From Acidobacteriota bacterium (GTDB lineage: Bacteria > Acidobacteriota > Blastocatellia > Pyrinomonadales > Pyrinomonadaceae): 64,000 nucleotides of DNA. Location: contig JADJWI010000008.1 of assembly GCA_016716435.1 (NCBI GenBank), forward strand, positions 248,001 to 312,000, given 5' to 3'. The notes beneath the pieces were generated by a model. It saw only the letters and a list, made by a program, of their open reading frames with translations, was not told the DNA's origin and made no database searches. The position numbers were made by a program, and so were the translations under genes. This document shows positions 1-10,439 of the stretch, piece by piece. Position 1 is the stretch's first letter, and each line of letters starts with the position of its first letter.

Positions 1-1576
1 AAACATCTGCATTCTTCCGCGGCCGCCGTCTGCGGGGGTCGAGAAGTTTGCGTTGTTCGTTCCTGAACTGTCCTGTCCTTCCGAGGATACACGGTCAGCG
101 GCAGTTCCGCCACGGCCGAAGTTGTCCTGCTGGAAGTTGAATGCCTGCTCGGTAAAGCCGAGGCGATACATCTCCGACTGGTACCAGTTCATCATGTAGA
201 ACATCTGGATAACGGCACCGCGTTGTGCCGCGGGCGTCAGCGGAGTGTCTCCCGGAGCCGGGTTGCCGGGCGGCGGGTTCCATGCTGAGCTAAAGACGCG
301 GCAACCTGCTCCTGGGCAGGCTGTGTCGCCCGGCTGGGGTGCGTCGACACCATTGGTGCCGTCGCGGTCGATACCAGCTTCGTTGAAGTTACCGTCAGTG
401 CTGTTCGCACCGTCCGTGATCCAGCCGTTGTTGACGAACGTATACGGAGCTTCGTTACCGATCCTCGTTACGTTGGCTCGCGTAAGAAGTGAGCCCTGCG
501 TGCCAAGTGCCGGATCGATCGGTCCGGGGGTCAAAGGAGCCGGACTCTCAGCAACGTCGATCATCGCATTCGTGTTGCGATAGACCTGATAGGTCGCTGC
601 CTGCGTCTGGTCCTCTGTGATGTTCTTCCGCCAGAGCATCGTGCCGGTGTTGGCATCGACGATGACGTAGAACGCATTGACCGGCTGCCAGATCAGCACC
701 CGATGGGCCGGAACGACAATGCCCGGCTCGGTCGGGAAGTACATCCTCTCAGCCGTCGTTGCCCAATCGCCGCGGCCAAAGACCGTCCGGTTGCTGTCCG
801 ATGCCGATTCGTTGACCGTCAGGTCAAGCGTCGAGACATCAACGTTGATGTGGCGTGCCGCATGCGTTGCCGCTGCCAGCGGGTCGCCAAAGTTCTTCGA
901 GACCGAGTTGTACTCAACTCCCGGTGCCAGGTTGTTGATCACCCGAACGATCTCGTTGTTCTTCGTAAAGCCTGCCTTGATCTCCCCGCGGAAAACAGGC
1001 ACGCCGTCGATCTGCTGCTCGAGATGCACGAACGAAAGACCTCCGTCCGGGTTCGTGTAGTCGGCCGTCACCTTTAGCTGGTTGACCTGCTCGTCGTTCA
1101 CGCCGATCAACTCGCTGTTCTGCTTTGGCGAAGTTGCGGAGCATATCGACCCGGCTGCCCGTCGCCGGGCCCGTCAGGAAGTTCACTCCCTGCTTGACGT
1201 CCGGCCCGATCACCTCGGGAATACGAATGTCCGTGTTGTATTCGATCGCCAGGGTAGGTACACGCGACTTGAGCGATTCCTCGCCCCGCACAAAGCCTTC
1301 CCTTACGTCCGCTACGAACGACGCCGTCTTGCCCGCCGTGTCGCGATACTTCAAGAGGGCCTCTTCAACTTCCGGTGACTTCTGGTTCTCCCGGATGTCG
1401 TAGTTCTCAAGCCCTTCTACATGGCTTGCGGTCCGCTCTTGCAGGCCCTTGCCCTGACCGCTTGCCTCCCAATCAAACTGCGTCGGTACCACAGCTACTG
1501 CTGCCACCAACGCAAGTACGACAAAACTTAACAGAAGTCCCCATCGGGTCCCTGTTCCATTACTGCTGTTCTGCAT
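1..1576 (-). pseudogene. M36 (fungalysin) metalloprotease copy 1, frameshifted and cut by window edge
   Basis: The start (MQNSSNGTG...) is followed by a hydrophobic signal segment and the fungalysin propeptide (FTP/PepSY-like), almost identical to the copy at 2622-5831. The good frame runs from 1576 to about 1122. There an extra T (ctgctttggcg against ctgcttggcg in copy 2) shifts the frame, so the open frame becomes nonsense after residue 150. Downstream of that base the homology to copy 2 continues at DNA level to the left edge of the window. The zinc-binding part lies outside the window. A strong Shine-Dalgarno (aggaggg) precedes the ATG by 7 bases. The fault could be a true pseudogene, a slippage site or an assembly indel. 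Confidence 0.8.
574..864. repeat. 291-bp tract identical to 4830-5120 (paralogue conversion tract)
   Basis: By direct reading, 574-864 and 4830-5120 are base-for-base identical, at an offset of 4256. The flanks differ at scattered positions: just beyond 864 the copies read cgttgccgctgcc against gttaactgcctg. The tract encodes part of the propeptide of the two M36 proteases. A patch of perfect identity inside diverged paralogues fits recent gene conversion. Confidence 0.85.
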
Positions 1577-1875
1577 CTAAAGCCCTCCTAAAGCTACTGA
1601 AAATAACAACACTGATCTCTGAGCGAGACCACTGTTGCAGTTAAGCGGAAAATGAAAAATAGCGGAACTGAATCAAATTCGATCTAGGAGCGCCCGAAGG
1701 TACTTTTGACGACCAAAGCCCAGATCTGAGCATAAATATCGATGAAATGGTATGAGAACCCAAATGAGTTATGAGTTAGTTGTTCGGTGCCACCCGAACA
1801 AGCAGAACTGACCATATTGTCAGGAATTAAATGTGTCCTATTGTAGGCAGAAGTTCGGGAATTCGTCAATGCCAA
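1577..1875. other. spacer upstream of M36 copy 1, no gene recognised
   Basis: About 300 bases between the start of copy 1 and the terminator of copy 2. The last 20 bases before the copy-1 start match the same region upstream of copy 2 (ctaaagccctcctaaag on the plus strand), including the ribosome binding site, and then the two leaders diverge. A 63-codon open frame at 1684-1875 has no recognisable features and is probably not a gene. The promoter of copy 1 should lie here, but no convincing -35/-10 pair was identified. Confidence 0.5.
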
Positions 1876-1880
1876 AAAAC

Positions 1881-1913
1881 AAAAACCGCCGCCCTTTGGA
1901 AAGAGCGGCGGTT
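1881..1913 (-). terminator. rho-independent terminator after M36 copy 2
   Basis: Read on the minus strand, the 9-bp stem AACCGCCGC/GCGGCGGTT is followed by a T-rich run (ttttttgtttt on that strand). It lies 45 bases beyond the stop of the FG-GAP tail at 1958, where a terminator is expected. Confidence 0.75.
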
Positions 1914-1957
1914 CGGTCTAGGGGTTAAAGGGCGGAGCGGGTCCGCCCTTGTAGGGT

Positions 1958-2704
1958 TTACGGATTAGCGGAGGCCGGAGCCGGTTTGTCGGTCGCGATA
2001 CCGAAGTTCGCGATCGTCACGCCGCCGCCGGAGTTATTGATCCACCACTGGCCGTTACGATAGATGGCAATGTCGTCCTTGCCGTCGCCATCGTAGTCAC
2101 CGACGACCGGAAGATCGCCTGTGGTTCCGAAGGGAACGATCGAAGGCTGGCCATTGCTGCTCTGCCGGATGTACCAGACACCGGTCGAGGGACGGAAGAC
2201 CGCCTGATCGACGATGTTGTCACCATCGAAGTCACCAGGAGTGGCGATATCGCCCGCCTGGCCCCAAGGGATGTTGATCGGGTCACCGGTCGAGCTTGTG
2301 CCGACCCAGTTGCCATCGGTGAAGATCACACCGTCAGCCTTTCCGTCGCCGCTGTAGTCGGCCGGGACAGGTGTCGTACCCGGATTGTTGACTATCACAT
2401 TGGCTCCGTTCGAGCTGAGGATGATGTACCAGGTGCCGTCCGAAGGACGATAGATACCTACATCCGCCTTGCCGTCGCCGTCATAGTCGGCCACGACGGG
2501 CTGATCGCCAACGGTTCCCCAGGCATAGCCCGAGAAGGTGAATCCGTTGCTGTTCAGGATGTAGAAATCGGTCAGGCCTTCGCCGACCGTTCCGCGGAAG
2601 ACGGCGGTGTCGGTCTTGCCGTCACCATCGTAGTCCGCCGGTGCGAGTGCGTCGGTCGAGATACCCCAGTTGAGTACCTGGAAGCCGTCCGTCGAACGGT
2701 TCAG
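1958..2704 (-). pseudogene. FG-GAP/VCBS repeat tail severed from M36 copy 2
   Basis: This frame encodes about five FG-GAP-like repeats of roughly 45-47 residues with calcium-loop motifs (DYDGDGKTD, DYDGDGKAD, DYSGDGKAD, DFDGDNIVD, DYDGDGKDD), each followed by VFRP..GxWYI-type strands. It matches the C-terminal part of the intact paralogue at 6187-10245. It lies in a different frame from the protease ORF 2622-5831. The frame runs open upstream to about 2704 (YLNRSTDGFQ...) without a start codon of its own, so it is the detached tail of copy 2 rather than a separate gene. A 178-codon sub-ORF (1958-2494) starts at an internal ATG. Confidence 0.75.
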
Positions 2705-5700
2705 GTACGAGTGACCAAGTTCCGTTCATCGCGGAACCGTCAGTTCCAAATACCGAAGCGAATGTTGCCGCACCGCCGGGAGCCGCGTTCTCGTAAGGGG
2801 CAGCCGGTGCCGGGGCATCGAATGGATCATTTGCTCCATAATTTGCAGGCCGGTACGTTGTGCCATTTACAAAAGCGGCGGCGTCAGGAAGCTGAGTCGG
2901 GCCATTGTCCGCAACCGAGAAAGTGATCGGGGTCAATTGCTCCGTTGAGCCACCAGCATCCGATACGAAGATGAACTTCTGTCCGCCGGGACCGACGAGA
3001 AGCATATCAACGTCGTCAAGGAATTCGTGTCGGAAATTGTTGAACGTTACCTTGATCAGTTTGGTCCCTGAAACGCCCGTCACGTCTATGGTCGACGGAT
3101 ACGGACCAGCCGGACCGGACGTCGTTGTTGGCTGTCCGTTCGGCATGTTGATCGCAGTAGAGTTCGCGAAAGTGACCGGAGCTCCACCGACCGGAGCACC
3201 GAGACGGAACTCGCGGGTCGTCGGAGAATTTACTCCAACGCTGGTGGTAACGGTCATTTCTACCTGATGCATCGCTCCGCAAACCGCATCACCGGGAACG
3301 GTGTACGGAATGTTTTGCGTAACCGTTTGTCCGTTGTTGATCGTGCCGAAGTTGACGGTCGCACCGCCCGTAACCGCTACCGAAACATTGGTTACGGTCT
3401 GGCCGGTCGTGTTTGTAACGGCGACGCTCAACTGAACGTTTTCACCCGGTTCGGGGAATCCGTCGTTGTCGCCCGTTGAATCGCTGACCGAGAACGGATC
3501 AGTAATGAACGCATTCGGAAGGTTAAAGCCATCCGTAACATTCGCTGGCGAGGCACTGATGATCGTTGCATCGAAACCGAGCCCGCGAGCCGCAAAGCCG
3601 GCCCAGAAGTCAGCGACATCGGCTCCTGTTCCACTTGCCTGAACGGCAGCGAGAATAGCATCGCGTTCGGTAAGAAGCGTCGGTCCGATCGGAGCGAGCT
3701 TCATGCCGTCTGTGACCCACTGAAGCGTCTTGCGGTTACCTTCCGCCCAGCCGAGACGCGTGATCATCCTGTGGCGAACTTCCCAGAGGATCGAGCTCCA
3801 GATCTCACCGATGTTATGGACCTGGTCGCAGGTTGCAGAGCCGATCGGCCCGCGGCCGAATGCGAAGTCAGCATTCGTGAAGCGAGTTGCACAACCCGCA
3901 TTGATATCGCTGAAACGATAAGCGTTGTGCGGCTTGTTGTTCACACCGCCAGTGAACTGAAGCGGGGCCTTCGGGTAACGGCGGATGCCGTAGTAGTAGT
4001 TTCCTGCGAATCCGGCTGCGACAAGATAGGTTGCATACCCGCCGAGCGAATAAATGCCGTTTGCCGGATCGGTTGGCTCGGAGAGCATTGAGTGAGCGTA
4101 GAAGTCCGACCAGCCTTCACCCATACCGCGGGCCATGTTGGTCGAAAGTCCCGAGGCATTGCCGTGGAGGCGGTTCGAGAGTCCGTGCGTCACTTCGTGG
4201 ATGATCACGTCAGCATCGGCCGTTCCATCGTAGTCCGGCGTGGGGCCGGTCCAGACGTACATCTGCATTCTTCCGCGGCCGCCGTCTGCGGGGGTCGAGA
4301 AGTTTGCGTTGTTCGTTCCTGAGCTGTCCTGGCCTTCTGATGAGACACGGTCGGCACCAACGCCCCCGCGGCCGAAGTTGTCCTGCTGGAAGTTGAATGC
4401 CTGCTCGGTAAAGCCGAGGCGATACATCTCCGACTGGTACCAGTTCATCGCATAGAACATCTGGATGACCGCTCCGCGCTGAGCCTGTGCCGTCAGCGGA
4501 TCATCGCCCGGTGCCGGGTTGCCCGGTGCCGGGTTCCATGTCGAGGTGAATTCGCGGCAGCCTGCTCCGGGGCATGCACCGTCGCCCGGCTGGGGAGCAT
4601 CGACGCCGTTCGGAGCTACACGATCAACTCCGGCCTCGTTAAAGTTACCGTCGGTGAGGTTAGTTCCGTCCGTGATCCAACCGTTGTTGACGAACGTGTA
4701 CGGAGCTTCGTTTCCGATACGTGAGATATTGACGCGGGTTCCGACCGGAGCCTGCGTTCCGAGACCCGGATCGATCGGACCCGGTGAAAGCGGTGCCGGA
4801 CTGTCAGCTACATCGATCATCGCGTTCGAGTTGCGATAGACCTGATAGGTCGCTGCCTGCGTCTGGTCCTCTGTGATGTTCTTCCGCCAGAGCATCGTGC
4901 CGGTGTTGGCATCGACGATGACGTAGAACGCATTGACCGGCTGCCAGATCAGCACCCGATGGGCCGGAACGACAATGCCCGGCTCGGTCGGGAAGTACAT
5001 CCTCTCAGCCGTCGTTGCCCAATCGCCGCGGCCAAAGACCGTCCGGTTGCTGTCCGATGCCGATTCGTTGACCGTCAGGTCAAGCGTCGAGACATCAACG
5101 TTGATGTGGCGTGCCGCATGGTTAACTGCCTGAAGCGGATCGCCAAAGTTCTTCGAGACCGAGTTGTACTCAACTCCCGGTGCCAGGTTGTTGATCACCC
5201 GGACGATCTCATTGTTCTTCGTAAAGCCTGCCTTGATCTCCCCGCGGAAAACAGGCACGCCGTCGATCTGCTGCTCGAGATGCACGAACGAAAGACCTCC
5301 GTCCGGGTTCGTGTAGTCCGCAAGCACCTTCAACTGGTTGACCTGCTCGTCATTGACGCCGATCAACTCGCTGTTCTGCTTGGCGAAGTTGCGAAGCATA
5401 TCGACCCGGCTGCCCGTCGCCGGGCCCGTCAGGAAGTTAACTCCCTGCTTGACGTCCGGCCCGATCACTTCGGGGATACGAATGTCCGTGTTGTACTCGA
5501 TCTCAAGCGAGGGAACACGTGTCTTGAGCGATTCCTCGCCCCGCACAAAGCCTTCCCTTACGTCCGCTACGAACGACGCCGTCTTGCCCGCCGTATCGCG
5601 ATACTTCAAGAGGGCCTCTTCAACTTCCGGTGACTTCTGGTTCTCCCGGATGTCGTAGTTCTCAAGCCCTTCTACATGGCTTGCGGTCCGCTCTTGCAGG

Positions 5701-5831
5701 CCCTTGCCCTGACCGCTTGCCTCCCAATCAAACTGCGTCGGCACCACAGCTACGGCTGCCACCAACGCCAGTACGACAAAACTTAACAGAAGTCCCCATC
5801 GGGCCCCTGTTCCCTTACTGCTGTTCTGCAT
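2622..5831 (-). CDS. secreted M36 (fungalysin) metalloprotease copy 2, C-terminus frameshifted
   Basis: 1069 codons. The order is an N-terminal signal segment (LLLSFVVLALVAAVAVV), a propeptide (about 40-330) and the M36 catalytic domain with HEVTH at residues 545-549 and downstream GMGEGWSDFYA, which carries the third zinc ligand. A proprotein-convertase-P-like/Ig-like region follows. Fungalysins are secreted zinc endopeptidases activated by propeptide removal. The protein should continue into FG-GAP repeats, as in the paralogue at 6187-10245. Near 2705 the text passes from NGTWSLV straight into DNA that in another frame reads YLNRSTDGFQ, and translation ends 20 residues later. A deletion between two GTW-L-type sequences or a small indel would explain this. 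The catalytic part is intact, so a truncated enzyme could still be made. The ribosome binding site (aggaggg) is strong. Confidence 0.85.
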   Translation of the reverse strand: MQNSSKGTGARWGLLLSFVVLALVAAVAVVPTQFDWEASGQGKGLQERTASHVEGLENYDIRENQKSPEVEEALLKYRDTAGKTASFVADVREGFVRGEESLKTRVPSLEIEYNTDIRIPEVIGPDVKQGVNFLTGPATGSRVDMLRNFAKQNSELIGVNDEQVNQLKVLADYTNPDGGLSFVHLEQQIDGVPVFRGEIKAGFTKNNEIVRVINNLAPGVEYNSVSKNFGDPLQAVNHAARHINVDVSTLDLTVNESASDSNRTVFGRGDWATTAERMYFPTEPGIVVPAHRVLIWQPVNAFYVIVDANTGTMLWRKNITEDQTQAATYQVYRNSNAMIDVADSPAPLSPGPIDPGLGTQAPVGTRVNISRIGNEAPYTFVNNGWITDGTNLTDGNFNEAGVDRVAPNGVDAPQPGDGACPGAGCREFTSTWNPAPGNPAPGDDPLTAQAQRGAVIQMFYAMNWYQSEMYRLGFTEQAFNFQQDNFGRGGVGADRVSSEGQDSSGTNNANFSTPADGGRGRMQMYVWTGPTPDYDGTADADVIIHEVTHGLSNRLHGNASGLSTNMARGMGEGWSDFYAHSMLSEPTDPANGIYSLGGYATYLVAAGFAGNYYYGIRRYPKAPLQFTGGVNNKPHNAYRFSDINAGCATRFTNADFAFGRGPIGSATCDQVHNIGEIWSSILWEVRHRMITRLGWAEGNRKTLQWVTDGMKLAPIGPTLLTERDAILAAVQASGTGADVADFWAGFAARGLGFDATIISASPANVTDGFNLPNAFITDPFSVSDSTGDNDGFPEPGENVQLSVAVTNTTGQTVTNVSVAVTGGATVNFGTINNGQTVTQNIPYTVPGDAVCGAMHQVEMTVTTSVGVNSPTTREFRLGAPVGGAPVTFANSTAINMPNGQPTTTSGPAGPYPSTIDVTGVSGTKLIKVTFNNFRHEFLDDVDMLLVGPGGQKFIFVSDAGGSTEQLTPITFSVADNGPTQLPDAAAFVNGTTYRPANYGANDPFDAPAPAAPYENAAPGGAATFASVFGTDGSAMNGTWSLVPEPFDGRLPGTQLGYLDRRTRTGGLRW
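4830..5120. repeat. 291-bp tract identical to 574-864
   Basis: Partner of the tract in M36 copy 1, part of a longer alignment (about 1-1600 against 4257-5850) that is otherwise interrupted by mismatches. It lies in the propeptide-coding region. Confidence 0.85.
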
Positions 5832-6186
5832 CTAAAGCCCTCCTAAAGCTTAGAAAAAAAGAGTTCGCCTTGGATCAAAGAGACCCAAGACTCCTAGCTA
5901 CTACCTTATGAATAAGGACAAAATAATATTGTAAACAGCACGTACCGTCGGGAAACGCAGGTATAGTGAAGCGAAGCGACGGGAAAGAAACCGAGGAGCG
6001 ATAAAAGTAACTGTTATGATGAGGATCCTCGGGTGAACGACTTAATCAAATAGACAAGTATTAGATAACAGAAAAATGCGGAAAGGTCAATAAATCACCA
6101 TGATTTACAAACGCCGGAGAACTGCCCTTTTGCGACATAAGTCGGGCCGGATCCAAAGTCCGTAGTCATCGTTACACAATGCCATT
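5832..6186. other. 355-bp spacer between M36 copies 2 and 3, no gene seen
   Basis: The first 20 bases hold the ribosome binding site of copy 2. The rest is AT-rich (for example around 6060-6115) with no open frame worth calling. It should contain the copy-2 promoter and the 3' end of the copy-3 transcript. No clear terminator hairpin was found. Confidence 0.4.
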
Positions 6187-9100
6187 TCATCGAACGTAAC
6201 CGGCCGGTACCGGCTGATCATCGGGAACGCCGAAGGACGTGATCAGAAGTCCGGCAGTTGACCGGTCGATGTACCAAACGCCTTCGCGGAAGATCGCCGT
6301 ATCTGCCCGCCCGTCGCCGTCGAAATCACCGGGTGAGGGAACGTCGCCAGCCTGGCCGAACTGTTTGTAGGTCACACCGCGGTCCGAACTGCGGAGAATG
6401 TACCAAATGCCATCCGACGGTCGAAACACAGCGGGATCTGCCGTACCGTCGCCATCGAAGTCTGCAGCGACGACGATGTCACCTGTCGTTCCGAAGTTCT
6501 CGATGGCAACGCCACCAGTGCTTTTCAATATCCACCATTCGCCACCTCGAAAGACCGAAAGATCTATTCGCCCATCGCCATCAAAATCGCCGCGAACCGG
6601 AACGTCGCCGTTCTGGCCGAATTGAATGATCGTTGTTGCACCGCCCCCACTGTTCAGGATGTACCAAACGCCTGTTTGAGGGCGGAACACGGCAACATCG
6701 GTCTTGCCGTCGCCGTCGAAATCCGCGGCGACCGGAATATCGCCCTCGGCACCAAACTGAAATGCCGCAAAGCCATCGGTCGAACGGAGCAGATACCAAG
6801 TGCCGCTCTCAGGCCTCCAAACCGCGACGTCGGCTCGGCCATCTCCGTCAAAGTCTCCGGGCGTGATGACATCTCCGCTTAAGCCGAACGAATAGGCGGC
6901 GAACCCTTCGGCCGACCGCAAGAGATACCAGACTCCATTCCCAGGACGAAAGACCGAAAGATCTGTCCGCCCGTCGCCGTCAAAATCAGCTATGGCACGG
7001 GCTTGGGTGCTAACGCATTGAGCGCTTGCAGCGATCTCGATATCGTCGATGAACCAACCAAGTACTGCTGTATTATTATCTGCGCCAAACCGCCATTTCA
7101 GACGCACATTCTGGCCGGCTGCTGCGGCGGGAAGCCGGACAACCGAACGCAGGTATCCGCCGGAATTGCCGGTCCATGCAATGCGGCCCGCTAACGGATT
7201 GTTCACGCCGTTCGAGCCGAGCACACCGTTGTAGCCGTTCTCGAGAAAAGCTCCGCCGGCGGCGATCACATCTTGAAAAGCCCCTTCGCCGATGCTCACC
7301 TCGAGCACTCCGCCATCCCATCCGGCCTCGGTTGCATAGTTGTTTCTAAATGAAACGGTCGCGGATGGAGAGCTGATCGCGATAGAAGGAGATACAAGAT
7401 CCGTTCCGCCGCCGACCGTTGCCGGATTGGCGGCAAACGCGGCGTTGGGCGAGCTGAAAGGTGTCGACGTCGAAGTGACAAAGTTGATCCCGTTGCTGAC
7501 CGGCTGTGCGGTCCAGCCAGCCGGAAAATCGGGAGCAGTAGTGCCGTCAAAATTCTCCGTCGTTGTTACGATCGGCTGGCCGAGAGTTATTGTTCGTACA
7601 ATTGTCTGGTCCCCTAGGCTACTTGATACTTGGAACTCGAGCTCCACGACAGCGCCGCACGGGCTTTGATTCGGGACAATAAACGCTATGCTTCGAACGA
7701 CCGTCTGCGTATGGCCGATATTTCCGTAAACCGCCGACCCTCCGCCGGCAAGCTGGACGCTGACGTTATTCGCTGTTACGCCGGAATTGTTTGTAAGTGG
7801 AAAGTCGATCGTGATCGATTCGCCCGGATCGGGATAGCCGCTACCATTGCCATCCGAGTCGTCGACCATCAAGGCCGGCGTTTGCGTCAGGCCCGGTGTA
7901 TCGAAGGCTTCTGTCACGACGGTATTGTTGTTCCCGGTCCCGGGGTTTTGAATGCTCGCACTCACGCCCATGCCGCGGGCGGCGAATCCGGCCCAGATGT
8001 CGGCAACATCGGCAGCCGATTCCGGAGCCAGGGAACTCGCCTGAGCGGCGGCAAGAATCGCATCGCGAGCCTGCAAAAAATTAGGTGCGAGAGGCGAGAT
8101 CTTCATACCGTCGGTAACGAACTGCAGCATCCGCCGATTGCCTTCTTGGTGCCCGAGCCGCTGAACAAAACGGGCACGCACTTCCCAGAGGGTTGTTGCC
8201 CAGATCTCGCCCAGGTTGTGGATCTGATCACAACTTGTTCCTCCGATCAGTCCTCGCGGAAAGGCAAATTCTGCCTCGGAGAGCCGCGGATTGCAATTCG
8301 TATTCGCAAAGCTGAAGGTGAGCGCATTGTGCGGCTTGTTATTGATGCCGCCGGTGTAGCTCAGCACGGCCTGCGGATACCGACGGATGCCGTAATAATA
8401 GTTATTGGTGAATCCGGAAAAGATGGTGTTTGTCGTGTATCCTGCAACGGCGTGAACACCGTTCGCCGGGTCGTCAGAGGATGAAAGCAATGCCGTGGCG
8501 TAAAAATCTGACCACCCCTCTCCCATTGCTCGTGCCATGTTCGTTGTGAGGCCGGTTGAGTTTCCATGCAGGCGGTTTGAAAGGCCGTGGGTAAACTCGT
8601 GAATTACGATCTGGGCGTCAACCGCGGTGTCGATATCCACCGGCGGGCCTGTCCAGATGAACATCTGCATGCGTGGACGAGTTCCATCGGCCGGCGAGGC
8701 AAAATTGGCACCGTTAGTTCCGCTGCAGTCCTGCGATTCGGCCGACAGCCGGTCGCCCTCGATACCGCCGCGGCCGAAATTTAGATGTTGAAAATTGCGA
8801 GCGGCCTCGGTAAATCCCAGGCTGTAGAAAGCCGCATGCGTCCAATTGGTGATGTAAAAGTATTGAGTAACCGCCGCCTTCTGCGCGTCGATCATCTCGG
8901 GTGGAGTGCTGGAGCAGCCGGACGGACCTCCGGGGGGAAGAGGCGGCTCGCCCGTTCCGGTATTTGGGTTATACGGCGAAAACGGAAAATCAAACACACG
9001 GTTCGCTCCGACGGCCCGGCCATTGATCGCGTCAACTCCGTTGGTCGTGTCGCGGTCGAGCCCGGCCTCGACGTTGTTCCCGTCCGTCTCGTTCTGCCCG

Positions 9101-10245
9101 TCCGGTATCCAGCCGTTCGTGTTGAATTGATAAGGCGGCTCATTTCCGACGAGCGATACGAGTTGGCGTGCGAGCGCCGGTCCCTGCTGGCCATTCGGAG
9201 CGGCCGGGCCGGGCGTTAATGGAAAAGGACTATCGGCCAAGTTGATGAAGCCGTTCGGGTTGTTCCAGACGCGAAAGCTCGCCGACTGGGTTTGGTCCTC
9301 GGCGATATTTTTCCGCCAAAGTAGTTTGCCGCTTTCCGCATCGACGATGACATAGTACGCATCGACCGGAAGCCAAAAAAGCACACGCCATGCCGGCACC
9401 GCGACGCCGGGCTCGATTGGGAAGTAGACCTTCTCCGCAGTGGTCGCCCAGTCGCCTTCGCCCGAACGAAAGACGCCATCAGAAACCGCCACAACCGAAC
9501 TCTCACCGGCAGGAGCTTTGTCCCCGACGTGCTTCGCCGCATTGCGGATCGCACTGCCGGGGTCGCCAAATTCGGCAGACAGCGTTGCCTCATCTATCCC
9601 GGGAGCAAGATTATTGACCATGCGAACGACCTCGTTCCGCTTTGTGAACGCCGCTTTCACCTCGCCTCGGAAAACAGCAACGCCGTTGAACTTCTGAGCC
9701 AGTTCGACGAACGAGAGAACGCCGTCGGGGTTGGTATAATCCGCAGCAGTTTCAAGCCCGCTGATCTGCGGGGCGTTGACGCCGAAAAGCTCAGAATTGC
9801 CGGCAATGAAACGCTTGAGAATCCACGGCCGTTCACCTGCGGCCGAGGCAGTAAGCGGTGCGAACGTGAAGCCGTTCGCTGTGCCAATGACCTCGGGGTT
9901 ATGTGATTCAGAGCTGTATTCGACCCTTGCCCCCTGAATGGACGTTTGTAGTTTCTTTTCACCGCGGACAAATGCGTCGCGAATGTCGGCGATCTCCGAG
10001 GCCGAAACGCCTACGTTCTGGCGAAAGGCGGACTTGACCGTTTGCTGCTCCCTGTCGGTGCGAATGTCGTAGTTCGGCAACGACTCGTCGTGGCTCGTCG
10101 TCCGCTCGCGGAGCCCCGACCCGATTCCTTTCGCACTTGCGTCGAATAGTATCGCCGGAGCGGAGAGCACGGCTGCCGCGAACGTGATAGCAAACATTAG
10201 CGGGATCGGAAAACGTCGGGAGTTGGCGTTGGCAGTTTTGGTCAT
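6187..10245 (-). CDS. secreted M36 (fungalysin) metalloprotease with FG-GAP repeats, intact copy 3
   Basis: 1352 codons. A signal segment near residues 12-35 is followed by an FTP/PepSY-type propeptide, an M36 catalytic domain with HEFTH at 549-553 and AMGEGWSDFYA about 30 residues on, then Ig-like and jelly-roll-like segments. Six FG-GAP-like repeats (each with DFDGDG, spaced about 47 residues) close the protein. The family consists of secreted zinc endopeptidases. The FG-GAP tail probably binds calcium and forms a propeller-like substrate- or surface-binding domain (inference). It is clearly paralogous to the two damaged copies downstream but much more diverged from them than they are from each other. 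No strong Shine-Dalgarno is seen before the ATG. Confidence 0.92.
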   Translation of the reverse strand: MTKTANANSRRFPIPLMFAITFAAAVLSAPAILFDASAKGIGSGLRERTTSHDESLPNYDIRTDREQQTVKSAFRQNVGVSASEIADIRDAFVRGEKKLQTSIQGARVEYSSESHNPEVIGTANGFTFAPLTASAAGERPWILKRFIAGNSELFGVNAPQISGLETAADYTNPDGVLSFVELAQKFNGVAVFRGEVKAAFTKRNEVVRMVNNLAPGIDEATLSAEFGDPGSAIRNAAKHVGDKAPAGESSVVAVSDGVFRSGEGDWATTAEKVYFPIEPGVAVPAWRVLFWLPVDAYYVIVDAESGKLLWRKNIAEDQTQSASFRVWNNPNGFINLADSPFPLTPGPAAPNGQQGPALARQLVSLVGNEPPYQFNTNGWIPDGQNETDGNNVEAGLDRDTTNGVDAINGRAVGANRVFDFPFSPYNPNTGTGEPPLPPGGPSGCSSTPPEMIDAQKAAVTQYFYITNWTHAAFYSLGFTEAARNFQHLNFGRGGIEGDRLSAESQDCSGTNGANFASPADGTRPRMQMFIWTGPPVDIDTAVDAQIVIHEFTHGLSNRLHGNSTGLTTNMARAMGEGWSDFYATALLSSSDDPANGVHAVAGYTTNTIFSGFTNNYYYGIRRYPQAVLSYTGGINNKPHNALTFSFANTNCNPRLSEAEFAFPRGLIGGTSCDQIHNLGEIWATTLWEVRARFVQRLGHQEGNRRMLQFVTDGMKISPLAPNFLQARDAILAAAQASSLAPESAADVADIWAGFAARGMGVSASIQNPGTGNNNTVVTEAFDTPGLTQTPALMVDDSDGNGSGYPDPGESITIDFPLTNNSGVTANNVSVQLAGGGSAVYGNIGHTQTVVRSIAFIVPNQSPCGAVVELEFQVSSSLGDQTIVRTITLGQPIVTTTENFDGTTAPDFPAGWTAQPVSNGINFVTSTSTPFSSPNAAFAANPATVGGGTDLVSPSIAISSPSATVSFRNNYATEAGWDGGVLEVSIGEGAFQDVIAAGGAFLENGYNGVLGSNGVNNPLAGRIAWTGNSGGYLRSVVRLPAAAAGQNVRLKWRFGADNNTAVLGWFIDDIEIAASAQCVSTQARAIADFDGDGRTDLSVFRPGNGVWYLLRSAEGFAAYSFGLSGDVITPGDFDGDGRADVAVWRPESGTWYLLRSTDGFAAFQFGAEGDIPVAADFDGDGKTDVAVFRPQTGVWYILNSGGGATTIIQFGQNGDVPVRGDFDGDGRIDLSVFRGGEWWILKSTGGVAIENFGTTGDIVVAADFDGDGTADPAVFRPSDGIWYILRSSDRGVTYKQFGQAGDVPSPGDFDGDGRADTAIFREGVWYIDRSTAGLLITSFGVPDDQPVPAGYVR

Positions 10246-10439
10246 CGGAAAAGCTCTCTCGGAACCATCAAGTTCAGATACTGGTCTTCGACAAGTTCAA
10301 AGACGTGAAATACAATCGCACTAGAGCGAAATGCGAACGGAACATTTAGACGGAAAAGCACTCATCCCGCCGCATTCGAATGAAGGTCTTGTTATTTTCG
10401 ACTTCCGCAGTGAAATAGTCAACATGTTTTTCCTTCCCG

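Noticed and set aside
1684..1875. 63-codon frame between M36 copies
   Set aside because: No motif, no ribosome binding site, and it lies in a spacer with an adjacent terminator.
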